A stretch of DNA of 7,559 nucleotides from DASVBJ01 sp036375895 (lineage in GTDB: Bacteria; Actinomycetota; Actinomycetes; JACCUZ01). The stretch is taken from assembly GCA_036375895.1 (NCBI GenBank), contig DASVBJ010000198.1:1-7559 (forward strand), in the 5' to 3' direction. Positions 1 through 6,107 of the stretch are shown piece after piece. Position 1 is the first letter of the stretch, and every line of letters begins with the position of its first letter. A program made the position numbers and the translations under genes. Under the pieces are notes generated by a model. It saw only the letters and a program-made list of their open reading frames with translations. It was not told the DNA's origin and ran no database searches.

Positions 1-702
1 GAGCCCCTCGGCTCCCTCGGCGCTGCTCGACGTCACGCTCGGCTCTCCCATCGGGACCGCGGTCACGACCACGTTGTCCTGGTAGCCACCCGCGTCGCGC
101 AGGTAACGGCCGCCACAGGTGATCAGGGTAAGCACCTCCGGTCCGTCTCGTCGGAACAACTCGTCGAGTGGCAGCGACCGTTTGGCCAGCCGCTGCAGAG
201 CCACGACCTCGTACGCCGCGGTGCGGCCGCCGTCGAGCGCCACCCGCACGACGTCACCACGCCGCACCTCGCGAAGGCGGTAGAACGCTCCCCGCCCCTG
301 GGTGCTGGAGTCCACGTGCGCGGCCAGCACCACCGACCCCTCGCCGGAGCCCGGCCACGGGCCGAACCGGTACCACCCGGCCCGGCGGGCGTCGGAAGGC
401 AGGGCCATCGCGCCGTCTGCCGCCACCCCGCTGAGCTGGACCGGCGCCGCGATCCGCAGCCGTGGGACCTCGACCCGCACCGGGACGGCCGGTGTTGCCG
501 GTGTCGCCGGTGCTGGCGGTGTCGGTCTTGTCGGAGGGCTCTCTCCGGGTCGGGTGGGGGGCGTGGAGGGCGCTCTCGAGGCGCCGGTCGGTCGCTCGCC
601 CCAGTGATGGTCGGGCCGGCTTAACGCCCAGGCCGCCGGAAGCCCGACCGCCACGGCCAGGCACAGGGCCAGGACCGTGGCGGCGGGCGGGAGGCGGCGC
701 AT
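1..702 (-). CDS. Class F-type sortase, C-terminal end cut by window edge
   Basis: This is a membrane-anchored cysteine transpeptidase predicted to cleave a sorting signal and attach surface proteins outside the cell. The 234 visible residues show a hydrophobic N-terminal segment (about 7-27), a Pro/Thr/Ala-rich linker (about 40-75) and a sortase domain from about 77. Visible motifs are AAHVD with the candidate catalytic His129, and LTLITCGG with the candidate catalytic Cys196, followed by YQDNVVVTA (207-215). The reading frame is open at base 1, but the domain looks essentially complete, so only a short tail is probably missing. The ATG at 702 lies 6 nt after the stop of the DUF4397 gene and has no clear SD site, so translation is probably coupled to that gene. 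The catalytic Arg cannot be assigned with certainty; Arg199 and Arg202 are the nearest candidates. Calling it class F rather than another class rests on the actinobacterial context and the TCGG...DNVVV pattern. Confidence 0.88.
   Translation of the reverse strand, partial: MRRLPPAATVLALCLAVAVGLPAAWALSRPDHHWGERPTGASRAPSTPPTRPGESPPTRPTPPAPATPATPAVPVRVEVPRLRIAAPVQLSGVAADGAMALPSDARRAGWYRFGPWPGSGEGSVVLAAHVDSSTQGRGAFYRLREVRRGDVVRVALDGGRTAAYEVVALQRLAKRSLPLDELFRRDGPEVLTLITCGGRYLRDAGGYQDNVVVTAVPMGEPSVTSSSAEGAEGL
488..523. repeat. Imperfect 9-bp tandem repeat in sortase linker
   Basis: Four adjacent 9-base units, close to GCCGGTGTT/C on the plus strand, lie inside the sortase gene. On the minus strand they encode a run of Pro, Ala and Thr in the extracellular linker between the membrane segment and the catalytic domain. 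The first two units differ by one base and the later two by two or three bases in total. Units of nine bases keep the frame, so gain or loss of copies would only lengthen or shorten the linker. Confidence 0.7.
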
Positions 703-708
703 CGAGGG

Positions 709-1533
709 TCAGTCGCGGGCCCGTGCCCGGACCAGTCGGGTGCCGGCCGCGGCGGCGCCGGTCACGGCGGCAGCGACGACCGCGAACAGCCACCACGGGG
801 CGCCGTCGTCCGCGAGCCCGGCCTGGCCGGCCGGGATGCCGCCGGGCGCCGAGTGCAGGCCGCTGATGGTCTGCACCTTCAGGGCCAGGTTCTTGTCCGC
901 GGCGCTGCCCCAGGCGTAGACGATGGTGTTGGTGCCCTCGTCGAGGTTGAGATCGGCAGGGCCGATGGCGACGGTGCTCGTGCCGGCGAGGACCACGTCG
1001 GCGGACACCGTGCCGGCCGCCACCTCGGCGGACTGCTCGCCAGGGTTCTCGAGATCCTTGAACACCGGCGTGCCGCCGGCCCGCACGTCGACAGCGGGGG
1101 CAGCCGCCGTGTGGCGCACGGTGAGTCGTGCCTTGCCCGCCGGCACCGTGCCGGTGTCGTTGACGAACGGCGTGAGCACCGGCTTGCCCGCGGCGTCCAG
1201 GTGGGCCGCCACCGTGACGTTGGCTCCGGCCGGGACCTTGACGTCGGCCGCCTGGATCGCCGGGGTGCCCGACGGCCCTTCGCCGTCCTTGAAGACGGCC
1301 AGGTCGTAGGTGCCGGCCGGCAGCTTCAACGGGTCGGTGAGGGTGCCCGGCTCGAAGTTCGGGACGATCTCCTTGCCGTTGGCGTAGACGTCGACGGTGA
1401 GGCCGGGTACGCCGTGGAACACCGAGACGGTGGCCTGCTCCGCAGCCGACGCCGGGGAGGCGAGGACGAGCGGCAACGCGGCCGCCGCCGCGGCTCCCGT
1501 GGCGAGGGCGCTGAGGACGAGTCGTGGACGCAT
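709..1533 (-). CDS. Secreted DUF4397-domain protein with C-terminal membrane anchor
   Basis: This is a predicted cell-surface protein of 274 residues with no known biochemical function. Residues 1-31 form a signal peptide: basic start MRPR, a long Ala/Leu core, and a likely cut after ASPASA near residue 30. The body begins with ATVSVFHGVPGLTVDVYANG (34-53), typical of DUF4397 proteins. A related second segment starts near residue 136 (ARLTVRHTAAAPAVDV), suggesting a duplicated beta-sandwich unit. A Gly/Ala/Pro-rich spacer (about 225-245) leads to one hydrophobic segment (about 246-264) and a basic tail RLVRARARD. That is the layout of a sortase substrate, but no LPXTG or LAXTG motif is visible. 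The start is supported by AGGAG on the minus strand (1541-1545), 7 nt from the ATG. The sortase gene follows 6 nt downstream, so this protein is a natural candidate substrate. Family assignment is firm; role and anchoring are inference. Confidence 0.88.
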   Translation of the reverse strand: MRPRLVLSALATGAAAAAALPLVLASPASAAEQATVSVFHGVPGLTVDVYANGKEIVPNFEPGTLTDPLKLPAGTYDLAVFKDGEGPSGTPAIQAADVKVPAGANVTVAAHLDAAGKPVLTPFVNDTGTVPAGKARLTVRHTAAAPAVDVRAGGTPVFKDLENPGEQSAEVAAGTVSADVVLAGTSTVAIGPADLNLDEGTNTIVYAWGSAADKNLALKVQTISGLHSAPGGIPAGQAGLADDGAPWWLFAVVAAAVTGAAAAGTRLVRARARD

Positions 1534-1645
1534 CGAGGGTCTCCTGTCGGAAGGGGTTGCTGGTGACTGTTCTTCCGCGGCGGCACCACCGCCGGATGCA
1601 CACGCGCCAGGACGCCGTGGCAGACTGGGCGGCGAACACAGCAGT
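1534..1645. other. Divergent intergenic region upstream of both transcription units
   Basis: These 112 bases separate the leftward DUF4397-sortase unit from the rightward FMN riboswitch and rib operon, so both promoters should lie here. The DUF4397 SD site (1541-1545, minus) is clear. I see no convincing -35/-10 pair for either direction; CAGACT at 1621-1626 is only a weak plus-strand -10 candidate. A 6-bp GC stem with a 5-nt loop (1578-1583 with 1589-1594) is present, but such stems are common by chance at this base composition. Confidence 0.55.
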
Positions 1646-1785
1646 TGCGTGCTCCGGGGTCGGTGCAATTCCGAACCGGCGGTGACAGTCCGCGACCCGC
1701 GTCCGGCGGCCTTCGGGCCGACGGCCGGTTGACCCGGTGGAACTCCGGGACCGACGGTGAAAGTCCGGATGGGAGGCAGCACGCG
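1646..1785 (+). promoter_or_regulatory. FMN riboswitch (RFN element) of the rib operon
   Basis: This is an RNA aptamer that binds flavin mononucleotide and lowers expression of riboflavin genes when FMN is plentiful. Conserved RFN blocks appear in order: the GGTGCAATTCCGAACCGGCGGT region (1662-1683), CCGCGACCCG (1690-1699), a CCGACGGTGAAAGTCCGGAT block (1751-1770) and GGGAGG (1771-1776). The closing helix P1 is seven perfect pairs, 1647-1653 with 1778-1784, plus a possible U-G pair at 1646/1785. A variable arm is a 5-bp stem capped by a cUUCGg tetraloop (1707-1711 with 1716-1720). The aptamer ends 94 nt before the ribD GTG, which leaves room for an expression platform. Class and orientation are certain from sequence conservation; ligand binding is inferred from the family. 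Confidence 0.97.
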
Positions 1786-1835
1786 CGGGTGCTCGGCGGC
1801 GTCGTACGACGTGGCCGGCGCCCGTGGTCGGCGTG

Positions 1836-1873
1836 TCCCGTCGACCGCCCCGGAGCGCGCCCGAGACAGGGAG
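1836..1873 (+). promoter_or_regulatory. Candidate expression platform hiding the ribD SD site
   Basis: TCCCGTC at 1836-1842 can pair with GACAGGGA at 1865-1872, giving seven pairs and one bulged A (1868). This would bury most of the ribD SD site AGGGAG (1868-1873). The same strand overlaps CCGTCG (1838-1843), which is complementary to the conserved aptamer bases CGACGG (1752-1757). The two pairings exclude each other: a folded, FMN-bound aptamer would leave the strand free to mask the SD site, and an unfolded aptamer would capture the strand and expose it. No U-run follows the stem, so control of translation fits better than a terminator. The pairings are seen in the sequence; the switching model is inference made without folding energies. 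Confidence 0.5.
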
Positions 1874-1879
1874 CGGCCG

Positions 1880-2938
1880 GTGGCCAGCCAGACCGAGGTC
1901 GCGGCGATGCGCCGCGCGGTCGAGCTGTCACGCCGCGGCGAGCGCACCACCCGCCCCAACCCCGTCGTCGGCGCGGTCGTCCTGGACGCCGCCGGCGCCG
2001 TGGCGGGAGAGGGGTGGCACGAGCGCGCCGGCGGCCCGCACGCCGAGATCGTCGCCCTGCGAGCCGCGGGGGACCGGGCGCGCGGCGGCACCATGGTCGT
2101 CACCCTCGAGCCGTGCAACCACACCGGGCGCACCGGTCCGTGCAGCACCGCACTCGTCGAGGCGGGGGTACGCCGGGTCGTGCACGCCGTCGACGACCCC
2201 ACCGCCACCGCGGGAGGCGGCGCCGACACCCTGCGCGCGGCCGGCATCGAGGTCGAGGGCGGGGTGCTGCCCGAGGAGGCCGAGCGCGCCAACGCCCGCT
2301 GGCTGACTGTCGCCCGGCTGCACCGCCCGTTCGTCGTGTGGAAGGTCGCGGCGACCCTCGACGGCCGGGTCGCGGCGGCCGACGGCACCAGCCGCTGGAT
2401 CTCCAGCCCGCAGTCGCGCTCCGACACCCATGACCTGCGGGCCACCTGCGACACGATCGTCGTCGGCGTCGGCACGGTGCTCGCTGACGACCCGCACCTC
2501 ACGGTGCGCGACGCCGAGGGTTGCGTCACCGGTGAGCAGCCGCTGCGGGTCGTGGTCGACACGCACGGCCGCACCCCGAGCGAGGCGCGGGTGCGTGACG
2601 CCGCGGCCGACACGTGGATCGCGACGGCGGCTGAGACCGGCGCCGACGTCACCGGGCACGTCGACCTGGCGGCCCTTCTCGCGCTCCTGCACGCCCGGGG
2701 CCGCCAGCACGTGCTCCTCGAGGGCGGACCGACGCTCGCCGGGGCGTTCCTGCGGGCCGGGCTGGTGGACCGGGTGGTCGCCTACCTCGCGCCGACGCTG
2801 CTGGGCGACGGCCGCCCGGCGCTCGCCGGCACCGGTGTCCGGACCCTCTCCGACGGCATCGCCCTGGACATCGACGACGTGCGCCGGGTGGGCCCCGACG
2901 TACGCATCACCGCCCGCCCGTTGCGAAGGGAGGCCTGA
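1880..2938 (+). CDS. ribD: Bifunctional riboflavin deaminase/reductase RibD
   Basis: RibD deaminates 2,5-diamino-6-ribosylamino-4(3H)-pyrimidinone 5'-phosphate and then reduces the ribosyl chain with NADPH, the second and third steps of the GTP branch of riboflavin synthesis. The protein is 352 residues. The N-terminal zinc deaminase domain (about 5-145) shows PNPVVGAV (27-34), the HAE motif (zinc ligand His54, catalytic Glu56) and PCNHTGRTGPC with zinc ligands Cys79 and Cys88. The reductase domain (about 148-350) shows KVAATLDGRVA (155-165), SRWISS (171-176), VGVGTVLADDPHLTVR (195-210) and EGGPTLAGAF (281-290). The GTG at 1880 is chosen because AGGGAG (1868-1873) lies 6 nt upstream and the length then fits the family. 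The ATG at 1757 is in frame but inside the riboswitch, and the ATG at 1907 would cut into the domain. It is the first gene of the FMN-controlled operon; its stop directly abuts the ribE start. Confidence 0.96.
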   Translation: MASQTEVAAMRRAVELSRRGERTTRPNPVVGAVVLDAAGAVAGEGWHERAGGPHAEIVALRAAGDRARGGTMVVTLEPCNHTGRTGPCSTALVEAGVRRVVHAVDDPTATAGGGADTLRAAGIEVEGGVLPEEAERANARWLTVARLHRPFVVWKVAATLDGRVAAADGTSRWISSPQSRSDTHDLRATCDTIVVGVGTVLADDPHLTVRDAEGCVTGEQPLRVVVDTHGRTPSEARVRDAAADTWIATAAETGADVTGHVDLAALLALLHARGRQHVLLEGGPTLAGAFLRAGLVDRVVAYLAPTLLGDGRPALAGTGVRTLSDGIALDIDDVRRVGPDVRITARPLRREA

Positions 2939-3598
2939 GTGTTCACCGGCATCGTGGAGGAGCTGGGGGAGGTGACGTCGCTGGCCGACCTCGGCGACAG
3001 CGTCCGGCTGACCGTGCGCGGTCCGCTGGTCACGCGGGACGCCCGGCACGGCGACTCGATCGCGGTCAACGGCGTCTGCCTCACCGTCGTGGACAGCGGC
3101 GACGGGACGTTCACGGCCGACGTGATGCGCGAGACGCTCGACCGCAGCGCCCTCGGGGTGCTCGCGCCGGGCTCGCCGGTCAACCTCGAGCGGCCGATGC
3201 GCCTCGACGGTCGGCTCGGCGGGCACCTCGTCCAAGGTCACGTCGACGGCACCGCGACGATCCTCGGGCGCACGCCGTCGGAGCACTGGGAGGTCGTGCG
3301 CATCTCCCTGCCGGGCGACCTGGCGCGCTACGTCGTGCACAAGGGCTCGATCACCGTCGACGGCGTCTCGCTGACAGTGGCCGCGCTCGGCGACGAGGAG
3401 TTCAGCGTCAGCCTGATCCCCACGACGCTGGAGCTCACCACGCTCGGCCGCAAGGCCGTCGGCGAGCCGGTCAACCTCGAGGTCGACGTCGTCGCCAAGT
3501 ACGTCGAGCGCCTCCACCTCGCGAGCGGCCAGGCGCCGGGTGCGGCGAGCGCCGCGCAGACCAGGACGACGGGGCGAGAGACGGAGGGTGAGCAGTGA
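2939..3598 (+). CDS. ribE: Riboflavin synthase, alpha subunit
   Basis: This enzyme dismutates two 6,7-dimethyl-8-ribityllumazine molecules into riboflavin and the RibD product, the last step of the pathway. The 219 residues form two similar lumazine-binding barrels, about 1-95 and 97-190. Visible marks are MFTGIVEELG at the start, VNGVCLTV (43-50) with Cys47, GHLVQGHVDG (95-104) with His101, and the second-barrel counterpart VDGVSLTV (140-147). The start is a GTG immediately after the ribD TGA, with AAGGGAGG (2926-2933) 5 nt upstream. The last ~25 residues are low-complexity and polar, lie beyond the second barrel, and overlap the DNA carrying the ribM SD site. The stop overlaps the ribM start by 4 nt (GTGA). 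The protein normally works as a trimer together with RibH. The gene is called ribC or ribE depending on the species. Confidence 0.96.
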   Translation: MFTGIVEELGEVTSLADLGDSVRLTVRGPLVTRDARHGDSIAVNGVCLTVVDSGDGTFTADVMRETLDRSALGVLAPGSPVNLERPMRLDGRLGGHLVQGHVDGTATILGRTPSEHWEVVRISLPGDLARYVVHKGSITVDGVSLTVAALGDEEFSVSLIPTTLELTTLGRKAVGEPVNLEVDVVAKYVERLHLASGQAPGAASAAQTRTTGRETEGEQ

Positions 3599-4305
3599 GC
3601 GCGCTGCACTGGCTGTTCGAGGCCCAGGTCACCGTGGGCGGCCACCCGATCCTGTGGCGGGAGATCATCGGCAACGGCTTCGGCCTGGCGTCGGCGGTGG
3701 GCGGGATGCGCCGCCGGGTGTGGGCCTGGCCGGTCGGCATCGCCGGCAACGTCCTTCTCTTCACCGTGTTCCTCGGCGTGGCCTTCGACAACCCGCAGGG
3801 CGCCACGCTCTACGGGCAGGCGGCCCGGCAGGTCTTCTTCGTCGGCGTCAGCGTCTACGGGTGGCGTCGGTGGGCGCGGACCCGGCGTACGACGGGGCAG
3901 GCAGGCGCCGCGGTGGTCCCGCGGTGGGCCACGGCCGCGGAGCGGGCCGCGCTGCTGGCCGGCGGGGCGGGAGCGGTCGTCGTCTGCTTCCTGCTGTTCC
4001 ACGCGCTCGGCGCCGGCTGGCCCGCGCCGTGGTGGTACTACCTGGCCGACTCGTGGATCTTCGTCGGGTCGGTGCTGGCGACGTACGCGATGGCCCGGGG
4101 CTGGGTGGAGTTCTGGCTGTGCTGGGTGGCCGTCGACGCCGTGGGGGTGCCCGAGCTGCTGCACTTCGGGTTCTACCCGTCGGCGGTCCTGTACGGCTTC
4201 TACGGGGCCTTCGTGGTCTGGGGGTTCGTCGTGTGGGCGCGGACCGCCCGCGAGGAGCGCCGGGTGGGCAGGCCGGTGGAGCCGGGCGTGGAGGCGCTGG
4301 CATGA
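3595..4305 (+). CDS. ribM: PnuC-family riboflavin transporter (RibM-like)
   Basis: This is a predicted integral membrane facilitator that brings riboflavin into the cell. The 236 residues contain about seven hydrophobic segments (near 20-38, 43-62, 72-90, 117-140, 151-167, 170-187 and 194-214), as in the PnuC/RibM fold. There are many Trp and Tyr residues in and beside the helices, for example VSVYGWRRW (85-93) and WPAPWWYYL (142-150), and a basic loop follows helix 3 (RRWARTRRTT). The tail after about 215 is charged and cytoplasmic-like. The GTG start overlaps the ribE stop, with GGAGGG (3583-3588) 6 nt upstream, and the stop overlaps the ribBA ATG. PnuC relatives may carry nicotinamide riboside or thiamine. 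Placement inside an FMN-riboswitch operon, as described for RibM of Corynebacterium and Streptomyces, makes riboflavin the best substrate call. Family is firm; substrate is inferred from context. Confidence 0.85.
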   Translation: MSALHWLFEAQVTVGGHPILWREIIGNGFGLASAVGGMRRRVWAWPVGIAGNVLLFTVFLGVAFDNPQGATLYGQAARQVFFVGVSVYGWRRWARTRRTTGQAGAAVVPRWATAAERAALLAGGAGAVVVCFLLFHALGAGWPAPWWYYLADSWIFVGSVLATYAMARGWVEFWLCWVAVDAVGVPELLHFGFYPSAVLYGFYGAFVVWGFVVWARTAREERRVGRPVEPGVEALA

Positions 4306-4316
4306 CCCACGAGGAG
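4290..4316 (+). promoter_or_regulatory. Two SD sites serving alternative ribBA starts
   Basis: GGAGG at 4290-4294 lies 7 nt before the ATG at 4302, and GAGGAG at 4311-4316 lies 6 nt before a second in-frame ATG at 4323. Both spacings are good. The first ATG overlaps the ribM stop, as at the other junctions in this operon. The second gives MDPIERAI, which begins directly at the enzyme domain. Both products may be made; they would differ by seven residues. Confidence 0.6.
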
Positions 4317-5573
4317 ACGCTGATGGACCCGATCGAACGGGCGATCGACGACATCGCCGCCGGCCGCGCCGTCGTGGTGGTCGACGACGAGGACCGCGAG
4401 AACGAGGGCGACCTCGTCTTCGCCGCGTCGAAGGCGACACCCGAGCTGCTCGGCTTCATGATCCGGCACACCAGCGGCGTCGTCTGCGTGCCGATGGAGG
4501 CCCGGGAGCTCGACCGGCTCAAGCTGCCGCCGATGACTCACGTCAACGAGGATCGCAAGGGCACCGCCTACTCCGTCTCCGTCGACGCCCGCGACGGCGT
4601 GACCACGGGCATCTCGGCGGCCGACCGGGCGCGGACCATCCGGGTGCTGGTGGACTCGGCGACCGAGCCCTACGAGCTCACCCGCCCGGGTCATGTCTTC
4701 CCGCTGCGCGCCGCCGAGGGCGGGGTCCTGCGCCGGGCCGGGCACACCGAGGCGTCCGTGGACCTCGCCCGGCTCGCCGGGCTCACGCCGGCCGGCGTCA
4801 TCTGCGAGATCGTCAACGACGACGGCTCGATGGCGCGACTGCCGCAGCTGCGGCGGTTCGCCGACGAGCACGGGCTGGCGCTGGTGTCGATCGCCGACCT
4901 GATCGCCTACCGCCGGCGCACCGAGCAGCTCGTCGAGCGGGTCGCCGAGACCCGGCTGCCGACCCGGTACGGCGAGTTCCGCGCGGTCGGCTTCCGCACC
5001 GCGTTCGACGCGTTCGAGCACGTCGCGCTGGTCAAGGGGGAGATCGCGGACGGACGCGACGTGCTGGTGCGGGTGCACTCCGAGTGCCTCACCGGTGACG
5101 TCCTCGGGTCGCTGCGCTGCGACTGCGGCCCCCAGCTCGAGGCCGCCCTGCGCACGGTGGCCGACGAGGGCCGCGGCGTGGTGCTCTACCTCCGCGGTCA
5201 CGAGGGCCGCGGCATCGGGCTGCTGCACAAGCTGCGCGCGTACCAGCTGCAGGACGTCGGGCACGACACGGTCGACGCGAACCTCGAGCTGGGGCTGCCC
5301 GCCGACGCACGTGACTACGGCCTCGGCGCGCAGATGCTGGCCGACCTGGGCGTCCGGACCATGCGGCTGCTCACCAACAACCCGGCCAAGCGCGCCGGGC
5401 TGGAGGGCTACGGCCTCGAGATCGTCGAGCGGGTGCCGCTGGCGGTCCATCCCACCGCCGAGAACCTCCGGTACCTGCAGACCAAGCGCGACCGGATGGG
5501 ACACGACCTGCCCGACCTCGGCGGCCTCTCCGAGCCGTCCGACGAGGCACTGCACGAAGGGACACCGACATGA
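4302..5573 (+). CDS. ribBA: Bifunctional DHBP synthase / GTP cyclohydrolase II
   Basis: The N-terminal half makes 3,4-dihydroxy-2-butanone 4-phosphate from ribulose 5-phosphate, and the C-terminal half opens GTP to start the pyrimidine branch, so this one protein supplies both riboflavin precursors. From the first ATG it is 423 residues. The DHBP synthase domain (about 8-205) shows DDEDRENEGDL (28-38), TSGVVCVPM (57-65), RPGHVFPLRA (128-137) and HTEASVDLARLAG (148-160). The cyclohydrolase II domain (about 210-405) shows VHSECLTGDVLGSLRCDC (258-275) with zinc ligands Cys262, Cys273 and Cys275, then LRGHEGRGIGL (297-307), DYGLGAQ (338-344) and LLTNNPAKRAGLEGYG (356-371). All key motifs are intact, so both activities are expected. 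The ATG overlaps the ribM stop and the TGA overlaps the ribH ATG, each by 4 nt. A second start 21 nt downstream is possible. Confidence 0.97.
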   Translation: MTHEETLMDPIERAIDDIAAGRAVVVVDDEDRENEGDLVFAASKATPELLGFMIRHTSGVVCVPMEARELDRLKLPPMTHVNEDRKGTAYSVSVDARDGVTTGISAADRARTIRVLVDSATEPYELTRPGHVFPLRAAEGGVLRRAGHTEASVDLARLAGLTPAGVICEIVNDDGSMARLPQLRRFADEHGLALVSIADLIAYRRRTEQLVERVAETRLPTRYGEFRAVGFRTAFDAFEHVALVKGEIADGRDVLVRVHSECLTGDVLGSLRCDCGPQLEAALRTVADEGRGVVLYLRGHEGRGIGLLHKLRAYQLQDVGHDTVDANLELGLPADARDYGLGAQMLADLGVRTMRLLTNNPAKRAGLEGYGLEIVERVPLAVHPTAENLRYLQTKRDRMGHDLPDLGGLSEPSDEALHEGTPT

Positions 5574-6055
5574 GCCGCGCCGGATCGCCCGACCTGCACG
5601 TCGAGGGCGCGGAGGACCTGCGGGTCGGCGTCGTCGCCGCGATGTGGCACGAGCCCGTGATGGACGGGCTGGTGGCCGGCGCGCTGCGCGGTCTGGCGGA
5701 GTGCGGGCTCACCGAGCCCCTCGTCGTACGGGTCCCCGGGTCGTTCGAGCTGCCGGTGGTGGTGGCCCGGATGGCGGCGATGGGGTACGACGCGGCCGTC
5801 GCCCTGGGCGTCATCATCCGGGGCGGCACCCCCCACTTCGAGTACGTCTGCCAGGCGGCCGCCACCGGCCTCACCGGCGTCACGGTGACGACCGGCATGC
5901 CGGTGGGCTTCGGCGTGCTGACCTGTGACGACGAGGAGCAGGCGCTGGCCCGGGCAGGGCTCGAGGGCTCGCAGGAGGACAAGGGCCGGGAGGCGGCCCT
6001 GGCGGCGGTCGCGACGGCGGTGGCGCTGCGCGACCTGCGGCTGGGCGGCTCCTGA
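5570..6055 (+). CDS. ribH: 6,7-dimethyl-8-ribityllumazine synthase
   Basis: RibH condenses the RibD-branch pyrimidine with 3,4-dihydroxy-2-butanone 4-phosphate to give lumazine, the substrate of RibE. The family assembles as pentamers or 60-subunit capsids. The 161 residues match the usual length. Visible marks are AMWHEPVMDGL (24-34) with the substrate-stacking Trp26, GSFELP (57-62), ALGVIIRGGTPHFEYV (78-93) with the likely catalytic His89, PVGFGVLT (111-118) and EDKGREAA (136-143). The ATG overlaps the ribBA stop by 4 nt, with AAGGGA (5557-5562) 7 nt upstream. It is the last gene of the tightly packed rib operon. A 150-nt gap follows, starting with an imperfect stem (6059-6066 with 6086-6093) that has no U-run, so the operon end is not sharply marked. 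Confidence 0.96.
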   Translation: MSRAGSPDLHVEGAEDLRVGVVAAMWHEPVMDGLVAGALRGLAECGLTEPLVVRVPGSFELPVVVARMAAMGYDAAVALGVIIRGGTPHFEYVCQAAATGLTGVTVTTGMPVGFGVLTCDDEEQALARAGLEGSQEDKGREAALAAVATAVALRDLRLGGS

Positions 6056-6107
6056 CCGGTTCGGGCCGCCCGCGTCGCGTCGCGCGCCGGAACGTCCCTC
6101 CGCGCCG

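Noticed and set aside
696..1546. Shared GACCCTCGATGCG around the starts of the DUF4397 and sortase genes
   Set aside because: The 13-base identity includes the start codon and a common Arg codon, and the SD context differs between the two; chance is adequate.
254..1639. Minus-strand 461-codon open frame
   Set aside because: It is an Arg/Gly/Pro-rich out-of-frame reading of the DUF4397 and sortase genes, without domain features or a credible start.
1757..1879. Extended ribD start at the ATG at 1757
   Set aside because: The extra 41 codons lie in the conserved riboswitch and its leader, give no ribD-like residues, and the GTG at 1880 has a strong SD site and family length.
709..2652. Long minus-strand frame running through the riboswitch into ribD
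   Set aside because: Only the part from 1533 leftward resembles a protein family. The upstream part is a shadow opposite ribD and the riboswitch, common in GC-rich DNA.
4200..5555. Long minus-strand frame opposite ribBA
   Set aside because: The plus strand encodes complete RibBA motifs here; the antisense frame mirrors them through codon bias and has no recognisable domain.
6072..6087. CGCGT short tandem repeat after ribH
   Set aside because: Only about three 5-base units in very GC-rich DNA, with no sign of function.
6056..6100. Rho-independent terminator after ribH
   Set aside because: The best stem (6059-6066 with 6086-6093) has a G-G mismatch and a long loop, and no U-run follows, so it cannot be called a terminator.
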